Assembly: GCF_029948125.1 (NCBI RefSeq)
Contig: NZ_JASAMB010000041.1
Coordinates: 1 to 33,845 of the forward strand
Reading direction: 5' to 3'
DNA: 33,845 nucleotides
DNA from: Catellatospora sp. KI3
Lineage (GTDB): Bacteria > Actinomycetota > Actinomycetes > Mycobacteriales > Micromonosporaceae
Shown one piece after another: positions 17,094 through 25,506 of this stretch. The notes below the pieces were generated by a model, which did no database searches, was not told the DNA's origin, and was given only the letters and a program-made list of their open reading frames with translations. Position 1 is the stretch's first letter; the number at the start of each line of letters is the position of its first letter. Position numbers and translations under genes: made by a program.

Positions 17094-17501
17094 ATGAGTA
17101 CCAAGACCGTCCTGCTCTACAGCGACGACGCCACGGTCCGCGACCGGATGCGGCTGGCCATCGGCGAGCACCCCGCTCAGGACCTGACCGTCGAGTTCGT
17201 CGAGGCGTCCAGCTACGGCGAGTGCGTCAAGCTCGTGGACGACTACGAGATCGACCTGCTGGTGCTGGACGGCGAAGCGAGCCCCGGCGGTGGCCTGGGC
17301 GTGGCGCGTCAGCTCAAGGACGAGATCGACGACTGCCCGCCCACCTGCGTCGTGATCGCCCGAGCCGCCGACCGCTGGCTCGCCGCGTACGCGCGGGTCG
17401 ACGTGACCCTGGTGCACCCGCTCGACCCGATCGAGACCGGTCGCGCCATCGCCGACATCCTGCACCGCGAAGTGGCGCAGGACCAGGTCGTCACGGCCTG
17501 A
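17094..17501 (+). CDS. Degenerate response-regulator receiver domain protein
   Basis: 135 residues, a receiver fold and nothing else. The acidic pair is in LLYSDD, the candidate phospho-aspartate is in LLVLDGEAS, and VVIARA takes the place of the usual switch Ser/Thr strand. The conserved lysine of the K-P loop is replaced: VHPLDP. Loss of that lysine usually means poor or no phosphotransfer, so it may be a pseudo-receiver. There is no output domain. The ATG at 17094 follows TAGGAT (17082-17087) by 6 nt. GTG at 17088, two codons earlier, falls right at the end of that hexamer and is less likely. It lies between ctaG and trpD. Confidence 0.82.
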   Translation: MSTKTVLLYSDDATVRDRMRLAIGEHPAQDLTVEFVEASSYGECVKLVDDYEIDLLVLDGEASPGGGLGVARQLKDEIDDCPPTCVVIARAADRWLAAYARVDVTLVHPLDPIETGRAIADILHREVAQDQVVTA

Positions 17502-17551
17502 TCCGAGGGCGCGCCACGCCCCTCCAACCGCCGAGCCCGCGGTCGCGACCG

Positions 17552-17585
17552 CCCGTGCCGCCGCCAAGCGCGCAGACGGCACGGG
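17552..17585 (+). other. Inverted repeat upstream of trpD
   Basis: The 9-bp arms CCCGTGCCG (17552-17560) and CGGCACGGG (17577-17585) are separated by 16 nt. GC-rich flanking sequence can extend the stem. It lies 40 nt before the trpD start. It could end the receiver gene's message or act in the trpD leader. There is no leader peptide with tandem Trp codons, so classical attenuation is not supported. Confidence 0.4.
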
Positions 17586-17625
17586 ACGGCCGCGGCGGCG
17601 GGCGCCCCTGTCACGGGAGGCCCTC

Positions 17626-18726
17626 ATGGGCGATCAGCACACCTGGCCACGACTGCTCGGCGCGCTGCTGCGCCGGGAGGAGCTGACCCCCGACGAAACC
17701 GCCTGGGCCATGGGCGAGGTGATGGACGGCGCGGCCACGCCCGCCCAGATCGCCGGGTTCGCGCTGCTGCTGCGGGCCAAGGGCGAGACCCCCAGCGAGA
17801 TGCGCGGCCTGGTCGCGGCGATGCTGGCGGCCTCGGCCCCGATGCCGCAGACCGACGCGCAGCGCCTGGCCTCGCTCGACGTCGTCGGCACCGGCGGCGA
17901 CCAGGCCCACACCGTCAACATCTCCACGATGACCGCGATCGTGGCCGCGGGCGCGGGCGCGCGCGTGGTCAAGCACGGCAACCGCGCCGCCTCGTCGTCC
18001 TGCGGCACCGCCGACGTGCTGGAGTTCCTCGGCATCCCGCTCGATCTCGGCCCCGAGCAGGTCGCCGCGGTGGCCGACGAGGTCGGCATCGGATTCTGCT
18101 TCGCCGCCCGGTTCCACCCGGGCATGCGCCACGCCGGCGCCCCCCGCCGCGAGCTGGGCGTGCCGACCGCGTTCAACTTCCTCGGCCCGCTGACCAACCC
18201 GGCCCGGCCCCGCTCGGCCGTGGTCGGCTGCGCGGACGTACGCATGGCGCCGGTGATGGCCGAGGTCTTCGCCGAGCGCGGTGACACGGTCCTGGTGGCC
18301 CGCGGCGAGGACGGCCTCGATGAGATCACCACCGCGGCCCCCACGCGGCTCTGGCTGGCTCGTGGCGGGCGGGTGACCCCTCTGGTGCTGGACCTGGCCG
18401 AGGTCGGGGTGCCCCGGTCGGTCGCCGGCGACCTCAGCGGCGGGGACGTGTCCTACAACGCCGAGGTGGTCCGGCGGCTGCTCGCGGGCGAGACGGGTCC
18501 GGTCCGCGACGCGGTGCTGGGCAACACGGCCGTGGCGCTGACCGCGCACGACTGGGCCCAGCAGGACCTGGGTCCGGCCGATCCGGACACCATCGCCGCC
18601 GAGCTGGCCCAGGCCGTACGCGGCAATCTGGAGCGCGCCGCCGCGGCGGTGGATTCCGGCGCCGCCGCGAGCACCCTGGACCGCTGGATCAACGCCGCGA
18701 CCGAGGCCAAGTACTCGGCCGCCTGA
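17626..18726 (+). CDS. trpD: Anthranilate phosphoribosyltransferase
   Basis: A 366-residue enzyme that joins anthranilate and PRPP, the second step of tryptophan synthesis. The N-terminal helical domain contains the family's [12 protein letters not shown] region. The PRPP loop is [14 protein letters not shown] and the next motifs are [18 protein letters not shown] and [32 protein letters not shown]. All are present and intact. Start ATG at 17626 has GGGAGG at good spacing. It is not next to other trp genes, which is normal at this actinobacterial locus. It converges with ctaF across a strong terminator. Confidence 0.98.
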   Translation: MGDQHTWPRLLGALLRREELTPDETAWAMGEVMDGAATPAQIAGFALLLRAKGETPSEMRGLVAAMLAASAPMPQTDAQRLASLDVVGTGGDQAHTVNISTMTAIVAAGAGARVVKHGNRAASSSCGTADVLEFLGIPLDLGPEQVAAVADEVGIGFCFAARFHPGMRHAGAPRRELGVPTAFNFLGPLTNPARPRSAVVGCADVRMAPVMAEVFAERGDTVLVARGEDGLDEITTAAPTRLWLARGGRVTPLVLDLAEVGVPRSVAGDLSGGDVSYNAEVVRRLLAGETGPVRDAVLGNTAVALTAHDWAQQDLGPADPDTIAAELAQAVRGNLERAAAAVDSGAAASTLDRWINAATEAKYSAA

Positions 18727-18751
18727 GATTCACCGCACACCCGGAACGCGA

Positions 18752-18785
18752 AGCGGCCCGGCTCCCCCAGGGGAGCCGGGCCGCT
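18752..18785. terminator. Bidirectional terminator between trpD and ctaF
   Basis: A perfect 15-bp stem (18752-18766 and 18771-18785, AGCGGCCCGGCTCCC and its complement) with a 4-nt CCAG loop. It lies 26 nt after trpD and 13 nt after the minus-strand ctaF stop. It has no U-tract, as is common in high-GC actinomycetes. Confidence 0.9.
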
Positions 18786-18798
18786 CATCCGTATGTCC

Positions 18799-19224
18799 TC
18801 AGTGCTCCGCGGTGCGGCGGGTGCCGGTGTAGTACTCGAACAGCAGCGCCGAGGCCGACAGCAGCACGCAGATGATGCCCAGCGCGATCAGCCACCACAT
18901 CCAGAACACCAGGCCGAGCGAGGCGATCAGCGCCGACAGCGCGATGCCGAACGGCCAGTAGCTGCCCGGGCTGAAGAAGCCCAGCTCACCGGCGCCGTCG
19001 GCGATCTCGGCGTCGAGCCGGTCCTCCGGGCGCGGGTCGATGCGGCGCGACACGAACCAGAAGTAGCCGCCGCACATCAGGCACAGCAGCGTCGACATCA
19101 CCAGCGCGGCGGTGCCGATCCACTCGATGCCGCCCATGGTGTGGTCGGTCCACCAGCCGTAGACCACCGCGGCGACGATCAGGAACAGCGAGACGCCGAG
19201 AAAGATCCGGTATTCCGTCTTCAT
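18799..19224 (-). CDS. ctaF: Actinobacterial cytochrome c oxidase subunit IV
   Basis: A 141-residue protein with four predicted membrane segments (about 8-24, 34-55, 85-103, 105-125), matching the actinobacterial CtaF family, a small subunit of the aa3 oxidase. Start ATG at 19224 lies 13 nt after the ctaC stop, so the two are cotranscribed. The ctaD gene (subunit I), which in some actinomycetes sits between ctaC and ctaF, is absent here. The gene ends at a strong hairpin. Confidence 0.94.
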   Translation of the reverse strand: MKTEYRIFLGVSLFLIVAAVVYGWWTDHTMGGIEWIGTAALVMSTLLCLMCGGYFWFVSRRIDPRPEDRLDAEIADGAGELGFFSPGSYWPFGIALSALIASLGLVFWMWWLIALGIICVLLSASALLFEYYTGTRRTAEH

Positions 19225-19237
19225 GGTTGCTCAGCCC

Positions 19238-20107
19238 TTATTCCGCGTCACGCTTGGTCGGGAACGGCGTGGTGGTGGTGGCGTACGGCTTCTCGCCGAT
19301 CGCCTCCAGCGCCTGCGGGGTGGTCTTGCCCGCCTTGAGCGCGGCGACGTACTGCGCGAACTTCTCCGGGGTCACCGCGCGCAGCTCGAAGTTCATCATC
19401 GAGTGGTAGGTGCCGCAGAGTTCGGCGCAGCGGCCGACGTAGTGGCCTTCCTTCGTCGCCGTCACCTGGAACTCGTTGTAGACGTTGCCCGGGAAGACGT
19501 CGCGCTTGAACAGCAGCTCCGGCACCCAGAACGAGTGGATGACGTCCTGGCTGTGCTCGCGGAACCGCACGGTCCGGTTGATCGGGATGACCACGATCGG
19601 GATGTAGCTGCTGTCACCGACCGTGCTCTCCACCACCGGCGCGCCGACGTCGTTGCCCTCGGGGTAGTTGAACTGCCAGTTCCACTTGAACGCGACCACG
19701 TCGACGGTGACGTCGGGGTTGGCCGACACCTTGTTCACGTCGGTCTGGATCACGGCCGTGTAGTAGAACAGCACCGAGATCACCAGGAACGGCAGCACCG
19801 TGTACAGGATCTCGATCGGCAGGTTGAACCGGGTCTGCGTGGGCAGCTCCGAGCCGACCTTGCCCTTGCGGTACATGCCGATGCACCAGAAGATGAGGCC
19901 CCAGACGAAGACGCCCACCAGCAGGGCGGCGACCACGGAGGCGATCCACAGGTCATACATGCGCTGCGACTGCTCGGTGATTCCGCCCTGCGGCCAGCCG
20001 AAGCCGCCGAATGCCGAACCGACGTCACATCCACCGAGCAGTGTCACCGCGACGACCGACATCGCGCTCAGGCCGACGGCTCGTCTGCGGGCTCGTGTTG
20101 CCACCAC
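19238..20107 (-). CDS. ctaC: Cytochrome c oxidase subunit II
   Basis: About 289 residues. The N-terminus is a lipoprotein signal with a basic start and lipobox LLGGC (C27), so it is probably lipid-anchored on the outer face. Two membrane helices follow (WIASVVAALLVGVFVWGLIFW and LYTVLPFLVISVLFYY). The periplasmic-side CuA domain has HSFWVPELLFKRD and the binuclear copper motif CAELCGTYHSMM (Cys, Glu, Cys, His, Met). It takes electrons from QcrC. Two adjacent GTG codons (20107, 20104) could start it. AGGAGG and GGAG lie just upstream, and either fits. The longer open frame reaching 20440 is not supported. It is divergent from the cysteine desulfurase gene. Confidence 0.96.
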   Translation of the reverse strand: MVATRARRRAVGLSAMSVVAVTLLGGCDVGSAFGGFGWPQGGITEQSQRMYDLWIASVVAALLVGVFVWGLIFWCIGMYRKGKVGSELPTQTRFNLPIEILYTVLPFLVISVLFYYTAVIQTDVNKVSANPDVTVDVVAFKWNWQFNYPEGNDVGAPVVESTVGDSSYIPIVVIPINRTVRFREHSQDVIHSFWVPELLFKRDVFPGNVYNEFQVTATKEGHYVGRCAELCGTYHSMMNFELRAVTPEKFAQYVAALKAGKTTPQALEAIGEKPYATTTTPFPTKRDAE

Positions 20108-20291
20108 CTGCTCCTGCCTCCTACTAGCAGCGCCACCTTCGGACGCACCGATGAGGGCGTGACCGACGGTCGCAGAGTACTCGACCCAGGGCCTCCGGCC
20201 GGGCCTGGGGTCGGCCCGGTAAACCGGCGTGTCCGCGGGTTGACCGACGGCGGCGCGAGCCGCCACCGCTAGATCACGATACCGTCGGAGG

Positions 20292-21473
20292 GTGGCAGAT
20301 CCCCGGCAGGTTGGGCCTATCGACCGCGACGAGGACGTGTCGGCGGCGTACTTCGATGCCGCCACCGCCGCGCCGCTGCACCCGGTGGCCAGAGAAGCGC
20401 TGCTCGCGGCCCTCGACGACGGCTGGGCGGACCCGGGCAAGCTCTACACGCAGGCCCGCCGGGCGCGCCGGCTGCTGGACGCGGCGCGGGCCGCGGTCGC
20501 CGAGGTGCTGGGGGTACGCCCGGACGAGGTCGCTTTCACCGCCAGCGGCACCGCCGCCGTGCACGCCGCCGTCCTGGGTGGACTGGCCGGACGCCGCCGC
20601 GCCGGCACGACCCTGGTCCGCTCCGCGATCGAGCACTCGGCCGTGCTGCACGCCGGGCAGCGCCACGTGTCGGCGGGCGGCGCCGAGGTGGAAGTGCCGG
20701 TCGACCTGCTCGGCCGGGCCGATCTGGACGCGTGGCGCGCGGCGGTCGCCGCGCCCGGCACCGCGCTGGCCTGCCTGATCAGCGCCAGTCACGAGGTCGG
20801 CACGGTGCAGCCGGTGGCCGAAGCCGCCGCGGCGTGCGCCGCCACCGGGGTCCCGCTGCTGGTGGACGCGGCCGTGTCGCTGGGCCGGGTGCCGGTGCCC
20901 GGCGGCTGGCAGCTGCTCACCGGCAGCGCCCGCAAGTGGGGCGGCCCGGCCGGAGTGGGCCTGCTGGTGCTGCGCAAGGGCACCCGCTGGGTGTCGCCGT
21001 ACCCGGCCGACGACCGGGAGACCGGCCGGGCCGTGGGCGCTCCGGACCTGCCCGCGATCGTGGCCGCCGCGGCCTCGCTGCACGCCGCGCACACCGAGTC
21101 GGCCGCCGAGGCCGCCCGCCTGTCCGCCCTGGTCGAACGGGTGCGGGCCACCGTCGCGGCGACCGTGCCCGACGTGGAGATCGTCGGCGACCCGGTCGAC
21201 CGGCTGCCGCACGTGGTGACCTTCTCCTGCCTGTACGTCGACGGCGAGGCGCTGCTCACCGCGCTGGACCGGCGCGGCTTCGCGGTCTCCTCCGGCTCGG
21301 CCTGCACGTCGTCCACCCTGGTGCCCAGCCATGTGCTGGCCGCCATGGGCGTGCTCACGCACGGCAACGTACGGCTCTCCCTGCACCGCGGCACCACCGC
21401 CGCCCAGGTCGACCGCTTCCTGGCCGAGCTGCCCGGGATCGTCGCGGACCTGCGCGCGGAGGTCGGACTGTGA
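20292..21473 (+). CDS. Cysteine desulfurase (NifS/IscS-like, class V aminotransferase fold)
   Basis: A 393-residue PLP enzyme that removes sulfur from cysteine as a persulfide. The PLP lysine is K215 (SARKWGGP), the PLP-stacking histidine is H115 (IEHSAVLH), the pyridine-binding aspartate is D192 (VDAA), and the catalytic cysteine is C338 (SSGSACTSS). The usual N-N-E-I-G reads S-H-E-V-G (166-170) and the H-x-D-A-x-Q motif lacks Q, so it is a divergent branch. GTG at 20292 follows TACCGT (20280-20285) by 6 nt, suggesting a leaderless message. GTG at 20337 is an alternative nearer the conserved AYFDAATAAPLHP start. A TusA-like gene follows 52 nt later, a probable sulfur-acceptor partner. Confidence 0.92.
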   Translation: MADPRQVGPIDRDEDVSAAYFDAATAAPLHPVAREALLAALDDGWADPGKLYTQARRARRLLDAARAAVAEVLGVRPDEVAFTASGTAAVHAAVLGGLAGRRRAGTTLVRSAIEHSAVLHAGQRHVSAGGAEVEVPVDLLGRADLDAWRAAVAAPGTALACLISASHEVGTVQPVAEAAAACAATGVPLLVDAAVSLGRVPVPGGWQLLTGSARKWGGPAGVGLLVLRKGTRWVSPYPADDRETGRAVGAPDLPAIVAAAASLHAAHTESAAEAARLSALVERVRATVAATVPDVEIVGDPVDRLPHVVTFSCLYVDGEALLTALDRRGFAVSSGSACTSSTLVPSHVLAAMGVLTHGNVRLSLHRGTTAAQVDRFLAELPGIVADLRAEVGL

Positions 21474-21525
21474 AGTGCGAGGACGCGGCGGGGCGAGGCC
21501 CGCAGGCACGAACCCCGGAGGCACC

Positions 21526-21762
21526 GTGAGCACCGAACCGCTGGAGACGCTCGACTGCCTCGGCCAGCGCTGCCCGCTGCCGGTGATCGCGCTGGCCCGG
21601 CGCTTCCCGTCCATCCCGGTCGGCGCCGTGATCCGGGTACTCGCCGACGACCCCGCGGCCGCCGTGGACATTCCCGCCTGGTGCCGCATGCGCGCCCAGC
21701 AGTACCTGGGCGGAGTCTCCGTCGACGGCTCCCCCGCCTACGACGTCCGCCGCGTCAGCTGA
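21526..21762 (+). CDS. TusA/SirA-like sulfurtransferase
   Basis: A 78-residue protein with the family motif CLGQRCPLPVI. C16 in C-P-L-P is the expected persulfide-carrying cysteine, and C11 lies nearby. The beta-alpha-beta fold ends in PAYDVRRVS. TusA proteins accept sulfur from a cysteine desulfurase and pass it on, for tRNA thiolation, molybdenum cofactor or thio-compounds. The target here is not visible. GTG at 21526 has CGGAGG 5 nt upstream. It almost certainly shares a transcript with the desulfurase gene. A repeat-type hairpin follows 38 nt after the stop. Confidence 0.9.
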   Translation: MSTEPLETLDCLGQRCPLPVIALARRFPSIPVGAVIRVLADDPAAAVDIPAWCRMRAQQYLGGVSVDGSPAYDVRRVS

Positions 21763-21800
21763 CCACCGCCCGCGCCGTCGCCGTCGCCGTCGCCGGGGTG

Positions 21801-21858
21801 CGGTTTCGGGGAAGGTGCAGGAATCTTGGCGTCGATTCCAGCACCTTCCCCGAAACTG
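21801..21858. terminator. Dispersed hairpin repeat, copy 2
   Basis: The arms 21803-21818 (GTTTCGGGGAAGGTGC) and 21841-21856 are perfectly complementary over 16 nt. They enclose GAATCTTGGC...GATTC, like the element at 10414-10477. It is placed between the convergent tusA-like and adenosine kinase genes, so a bidirectional terminator is likely. Confidence 0.8.
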
Positions 21859-21873
21859 TCGGAGCAGCTGACG

Positions 21874-22980
<1,107 letters not shown>

Positions 22981-23018
22981 TCAGTGACGGAGCCTTCGCT
23001 TCCCCCTGAGCCTCCGGC

Positions 23019-23366
23019 TCAGTGGAACGAGTCGCCGCAGGCGCAGGAGCCGCCCGCGTTCGGGTTGTCGATGGTGAAACCCTGGGCGTCGATGCGGTCC
23101 GCGAAGTCGACCGTGGCGCCGGTGAGGTACGGGGCGCTCATGCGGTCGACCACGACCTCGACGCCGCCGAACTCCTTGACGATGTCCCCGTCGAGCGAGC
23201 GCTCGTCGAAGAAGAGCTGGTAGCGCAGCCCCGAGCAGCCGCCCGGCTGCACGGCGACCCGCAACCGGAGGTCGTCACGACCCTCCTGCTCCAGCAGGGC
23301 CTTGACCTTCGCGGCCGCGACCTCGGTGAGGTTGATGCCGTCCGTCTTGATGTCGGGCGTCGTCAC
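23019..23366 (-). CDS. erpA: Iron-sulfur cluster insertion protein ErpA/HesB family
   Basis: A 115-residue A-type carrier. The three cluster cysteines are C44 (GGCSG) and C108 and C110 (CAC near the C-terminus). The length is normal. It delivers Fe-S clusters to apo-proteins. Candidate clients in this window include NadA (4Fe-4S) and the Rieske subunit. GTG at 23366 is preceded by GGGGAG with 6-nt spacing. It is separately transcribed from marR upstream (a 95-nt gap on the same strand). Confidence 0.96.
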   Translation of the reverse strand: MTTPDIKTDGINLTEVAAAKVKALLEQEGRDDLRLRVAVQPGGCSGLRYQLFFDERSLDGDIVKEFGGVEVVVDRMSAPYLTGATVDFADRIDAQGFTIDNPNAGGSCACGDSFH

Positions 23367-23461
23367 GTGGTGCTCCCCAAGCGTGAAGTGCGGATAATCC
23401 TTCGAGGTAACGCTAGCGCGGGGCGGGTTGATTCCCTATCCCGCCTCACGGTCGCCGCCCG

Positions 23462-23848
23462 TCAGCGCGGGGCGGCAGGCGTCAGAGTGGCGCTGATCAC
23501 GGCCCGCTGGGTCGGTCGGGCCTGGGCGTGGCGCTCGCGGCCGGCGTCGTTGAGCCGCACGAACACCCCGCGCCGGTCCTCGGCGCACAGGCACCGCTCG
23601 ACCAGCCCCTCCTTCTCCAGCCGGGCCACCGTGCGCGACAGCGCGCTCTGGCTGAGGTGCACGCTGCTGCCGAGCTCCTGCATGCGCAGGCTCTCGTGGT
23701 CGGCCTCGGCGAGCCGGTCGAGCACCTCGAACTCGCTCATGCCCAGCCCGTGGCCGTCCTTGAGCGCGTTCTCCAACGCGCACGACAGCGCCGCGTAGCG
23801 ACGGGACAGGTCCCGCCACTCGTGCACGTCGATCGCGTTTTCAGCCAC
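23462..23848 (-). CDS. MarR-family transcriptional regulator
   Basis: 128 residues with a winged helix: helix-turn-helix LRMQELGSSVHLSQSALSRTVARLEKEGLVER and wing DRRGVFVRLNDAGRE. MarR dimers usually repress themselves and a divergent exporter, and release DNA on binding a small phenolic ligand. The divergent MFS gene and the palindromes in the 85-nt gap fit this well. GTG at 23848 follows TAAGCT (23855-23860, complement) by 6 nt, suggesting a leaderless message. The protein is slightly short for the family; the C-terminal dimerisation helix is brief. Confidence 0.93.
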   Translation of the reverse strand: MAENAIDVHEWRDLSRRYAALSCALENALKDGHGLGMSEFEVLDRLAEADHESLRMQELGSSVHLSQSALSRTVARLEKEGLVERCLCAEDRRGVFVRLNDAGRERHAQARPTQRAVISATLTPAAPR

Positions 23849-23878
23849 CCGGGCAGCTTAGCATGCGCGCACACAAAA

Positions 23879-23917
23879 TGCACAAACATTTAATGCTTGT
23901 GCATTCAATGCACATGC
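23879..23917. promoter_or_regulatory. Overlapping palindromic operators between marR and the MFS gene
   Basis: Two near-perfect palindromes share a middle half-site. The first is TGCACAAACATT (23879-23890), one base, AATGCTTGTGCA (23892-23903), 11 of 12 matches. The second is GCTTGTGCATT (23895-23905), one base, AATGCACATGC (23907-23917), 10 of 11 matches. The array covers the -35 (TTGTGC, 23897-23902) of the MFS promoter and lies just upstream of the marR -10. It is the expected site for the adjacent MarR protein. Confidence 0.82.
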
Positions 23918-23926
23918 ATCTAGTGT
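23897..23926 (+). promoter_or_regulatory. Promoter of the MFS gene
   Basis: -35 TTGTGC (23897-23902), an 18-nt spacer and -10 TAGTGT (23921-23926). The start codon ATG is 7 nt after the -10, predicting a leaderless transcript. The palindromic operator overlaps the -35. Confidence 0.7.
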
Positions 23927-23933
23927 ACGGCGC

Positions 23934-25421
23934 ATGGCTTCCACCACGACGTTCGCGTCGACCGACACACCCCGTACCCCCGCGACCCCCGACGATCCGC
24001 AGCGCACCGGCGACGTGGCCGACCCGGCGCGGTGGACCGCCCGCCTCTGGGGCACGCTGCTGGTGCTGTGCGCCGTGCTGTTCCTCGACGGCCTGGACAT
24101 CTCGATGGTCGGCGTGGCCCTGCCCGCGATCCAGGCCGACCTGGGCCTGTCCACCACCTCGCTGCAGTGGATCGTCAGCGGCTACGTCCTCGGGTACGGC
24201 GGGCTGCTGCTGCTCGGCGGGCGCACCGCCGACCTGCTCGGCCGGCGCCGGGTGCTGCTGGTGGCGCTGGCCGTCTTCGCGGGCGCCTCGGTGATCGGCG
24301 GGCTGGTCGACAGCAGCGCGCTGCTCATCGCCAGCCGCTTCGTCAAGGGCCTGGCCGCCGCCTTCACCGCCCCCGCCGGGCTGTCCATCCTGACCACGAC
24401 CTTCCCCGAGGGCCCGGTCCGCAACCGGGCGCTGGGCATCTACACCGTCTTCGGCGCCAGCGGCTTCTCCTCCGGCCTGATCCTCGGCGGCCTGCTCACC
24501 CAGATCGACTGGCGGGTCACCTTCCTGCTGCCCGCCCCGCTGGCCCTGATCGCGCTGGTCGCAGGCATCAAGCTGATTCCGAAGAACGCGCACCGGGCGC
24601 CGGGGCGGCAGGACCTGCTCGGCGCGGCCACCTCCACCGCCGCGCTGCTCCTGCTGGTGTTCACGGTGGTCAACGCGCCGGCCGCGGGCTGGCTCAGCCT
24701 CCGTACCGTCGGCTCGCTGCTGCTGGTCGCGGCCCTGGCCGCCGCGTTCCTCACCATCGAGCGCCGGGTGGCGCACCCGCTGGTGCGGCTGGGCGTCTTC
24801 ACCAACCGCAACCTGGTCCGGGCGAACCTGACCGCGATGGCGGTCAGCGGCGGCTACCTCAGCTTCCAGTTCGTGTTCGGGCTCTACCTGCAGCGCGTGC
24901 TCGGCTGGTCACCGCTGCAGATGGCGCTGTCGCTGCTGCCCACCGGCCTGATCGTGGCCACCTCCGGCTCCGTCGCCGGAGCCCTGATCACCCGGTACGG
25001 CACCCGGCGGCTCATCGCCACCGGCATGCTCGCCTTCGTCGCCGCGTACGCCCTGTTCCTGCGGGCCGACGCCCAGCCCGACGTGGCAGGCGTGATCCTG
25101 CCCACGGCGGTGCTGCTCGGCGCGGGCTTCGCGCTCACCTTCTCCGCCCTGAACGTCCAGGCCACCAGCGGCATCGCCGACGACGAGCAGGGCCTGGCCT
25201 CCGGCCTGGTGCAGACCTCGCTGCAGGTCGGCGGCGCGATCGCGCTCGCGGCCACCACTGCGGTCGTCGGCGAGGACAGCATCACCGCCGGCCACCTGCC
25301 CGGCACCTTCCCGGTCGCGATCGGCCTGGTGACCGTGATCTCCCTGCTCGGGCTGCTCGCCGCGGTGCTGCGGGGGCGCACCGCGGCCCGTACCGAACAG
25401 GCCGCCCTCGACGTGATCTGA
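23934..25421 (+). CDS. MFS drug-resistance transporter (DHA2/EmrB-like, 14 helices)
   Basis: A 495-residue polytopic protein with hydrophobic segments throughout, consistent with 14 helices. The TM1 motif LFLDGLDISMVGVALPAIQADLG is followed by motif A-like GGRTADLLGRRRVLL and motif C-like GIYTVFGASGFSSGLILGG, which mark it as a proton-driven drug:H+ antiporter. The first ~35 residues are a Thr/Pro-rich cytoplasmic tail. Start ATG at 23934, leaderless by promoter position. It is divergent from, and probably repressed by, the MarR protein. Substrate unknown. The gene ends before a 56-bp perfect palindrome. Confidence 0.93.
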   Translation: MASTTTFASTDTPRTPATPDDPQRTGDVADPARWTARLWGTLLVLCAVLFLDGLDISMVGVALPAIQADLGLSTTSLQWIVSGYVLGYGGLLLLGGRTADLLGRRRVLLVALAVFAGASVIGGLVDSSALLIASRFVKGLAAAFTAPAGLSILTTTFPEGPVRNRALGIYTVFGASGFSSGLILGGLLTQIDWRVTFLLPAPLALIALVAGIKLIPKNAHRAPGRQDLLGAATSTAALLLLVFTVVNAPAAGWLSLRTVGSLLLVAALAAAFLTIERRVAHPLVRLGVFTNRNLVRANLTAMAVSGGYLSFQFVFGLYLQRVLGWSPLQMALSLLPTGLIVATSGSVAGALITRYGTRRLIATGMLAFVAAYALFLRADAQPDVAGVILPTAVLLGAGFALTFSALNVQATSGIADDEQGLASGLVQTSLQVGGAIALAATTAVVGEDSITAGHLPGTFPVAIGLVTVISLLGLLAAVLRGRTAARTEQAALDVI

Positions 25422-25436
25422 GGTCTAGATCATCTG

Positions 25437-25492
25437 AGTTGCCGGGCAGTCGGGGGTATGCAACGTTGCATACCCCCGACTGCCCGGCAACT
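25437..25492. terminator. 56-bp perfect palindrome between convergent genes
   Basis: The sequence from 25437 to 25492 is its own reverse complement, with no loop; its centre reads GCAACGTTGC. It lies between the convergent MFS and glycerate kinase genes. A second small hairpin GACCCC-gct-GGGGTC (25494-25508) runs into the glycerate kinase stop. It is likely a bidirectional terminator, exceptional for its length and perfection. Confidence 0.85.
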
Positions 25493-25506
25493 TGACCCCG
25501 CTGGGG

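Noticed and set aside
17501-17626. Trp attenuator before trpD
   Set aside because: An inverted repeat is present but there is no short leader frame with adjacent Trp codons.
20108-20440. Longer N-terminus for ctaC
   Set aside because: It would bury the lipoprotein signal peptide in the middle of the protein and overlap the divergent desulfurase start.
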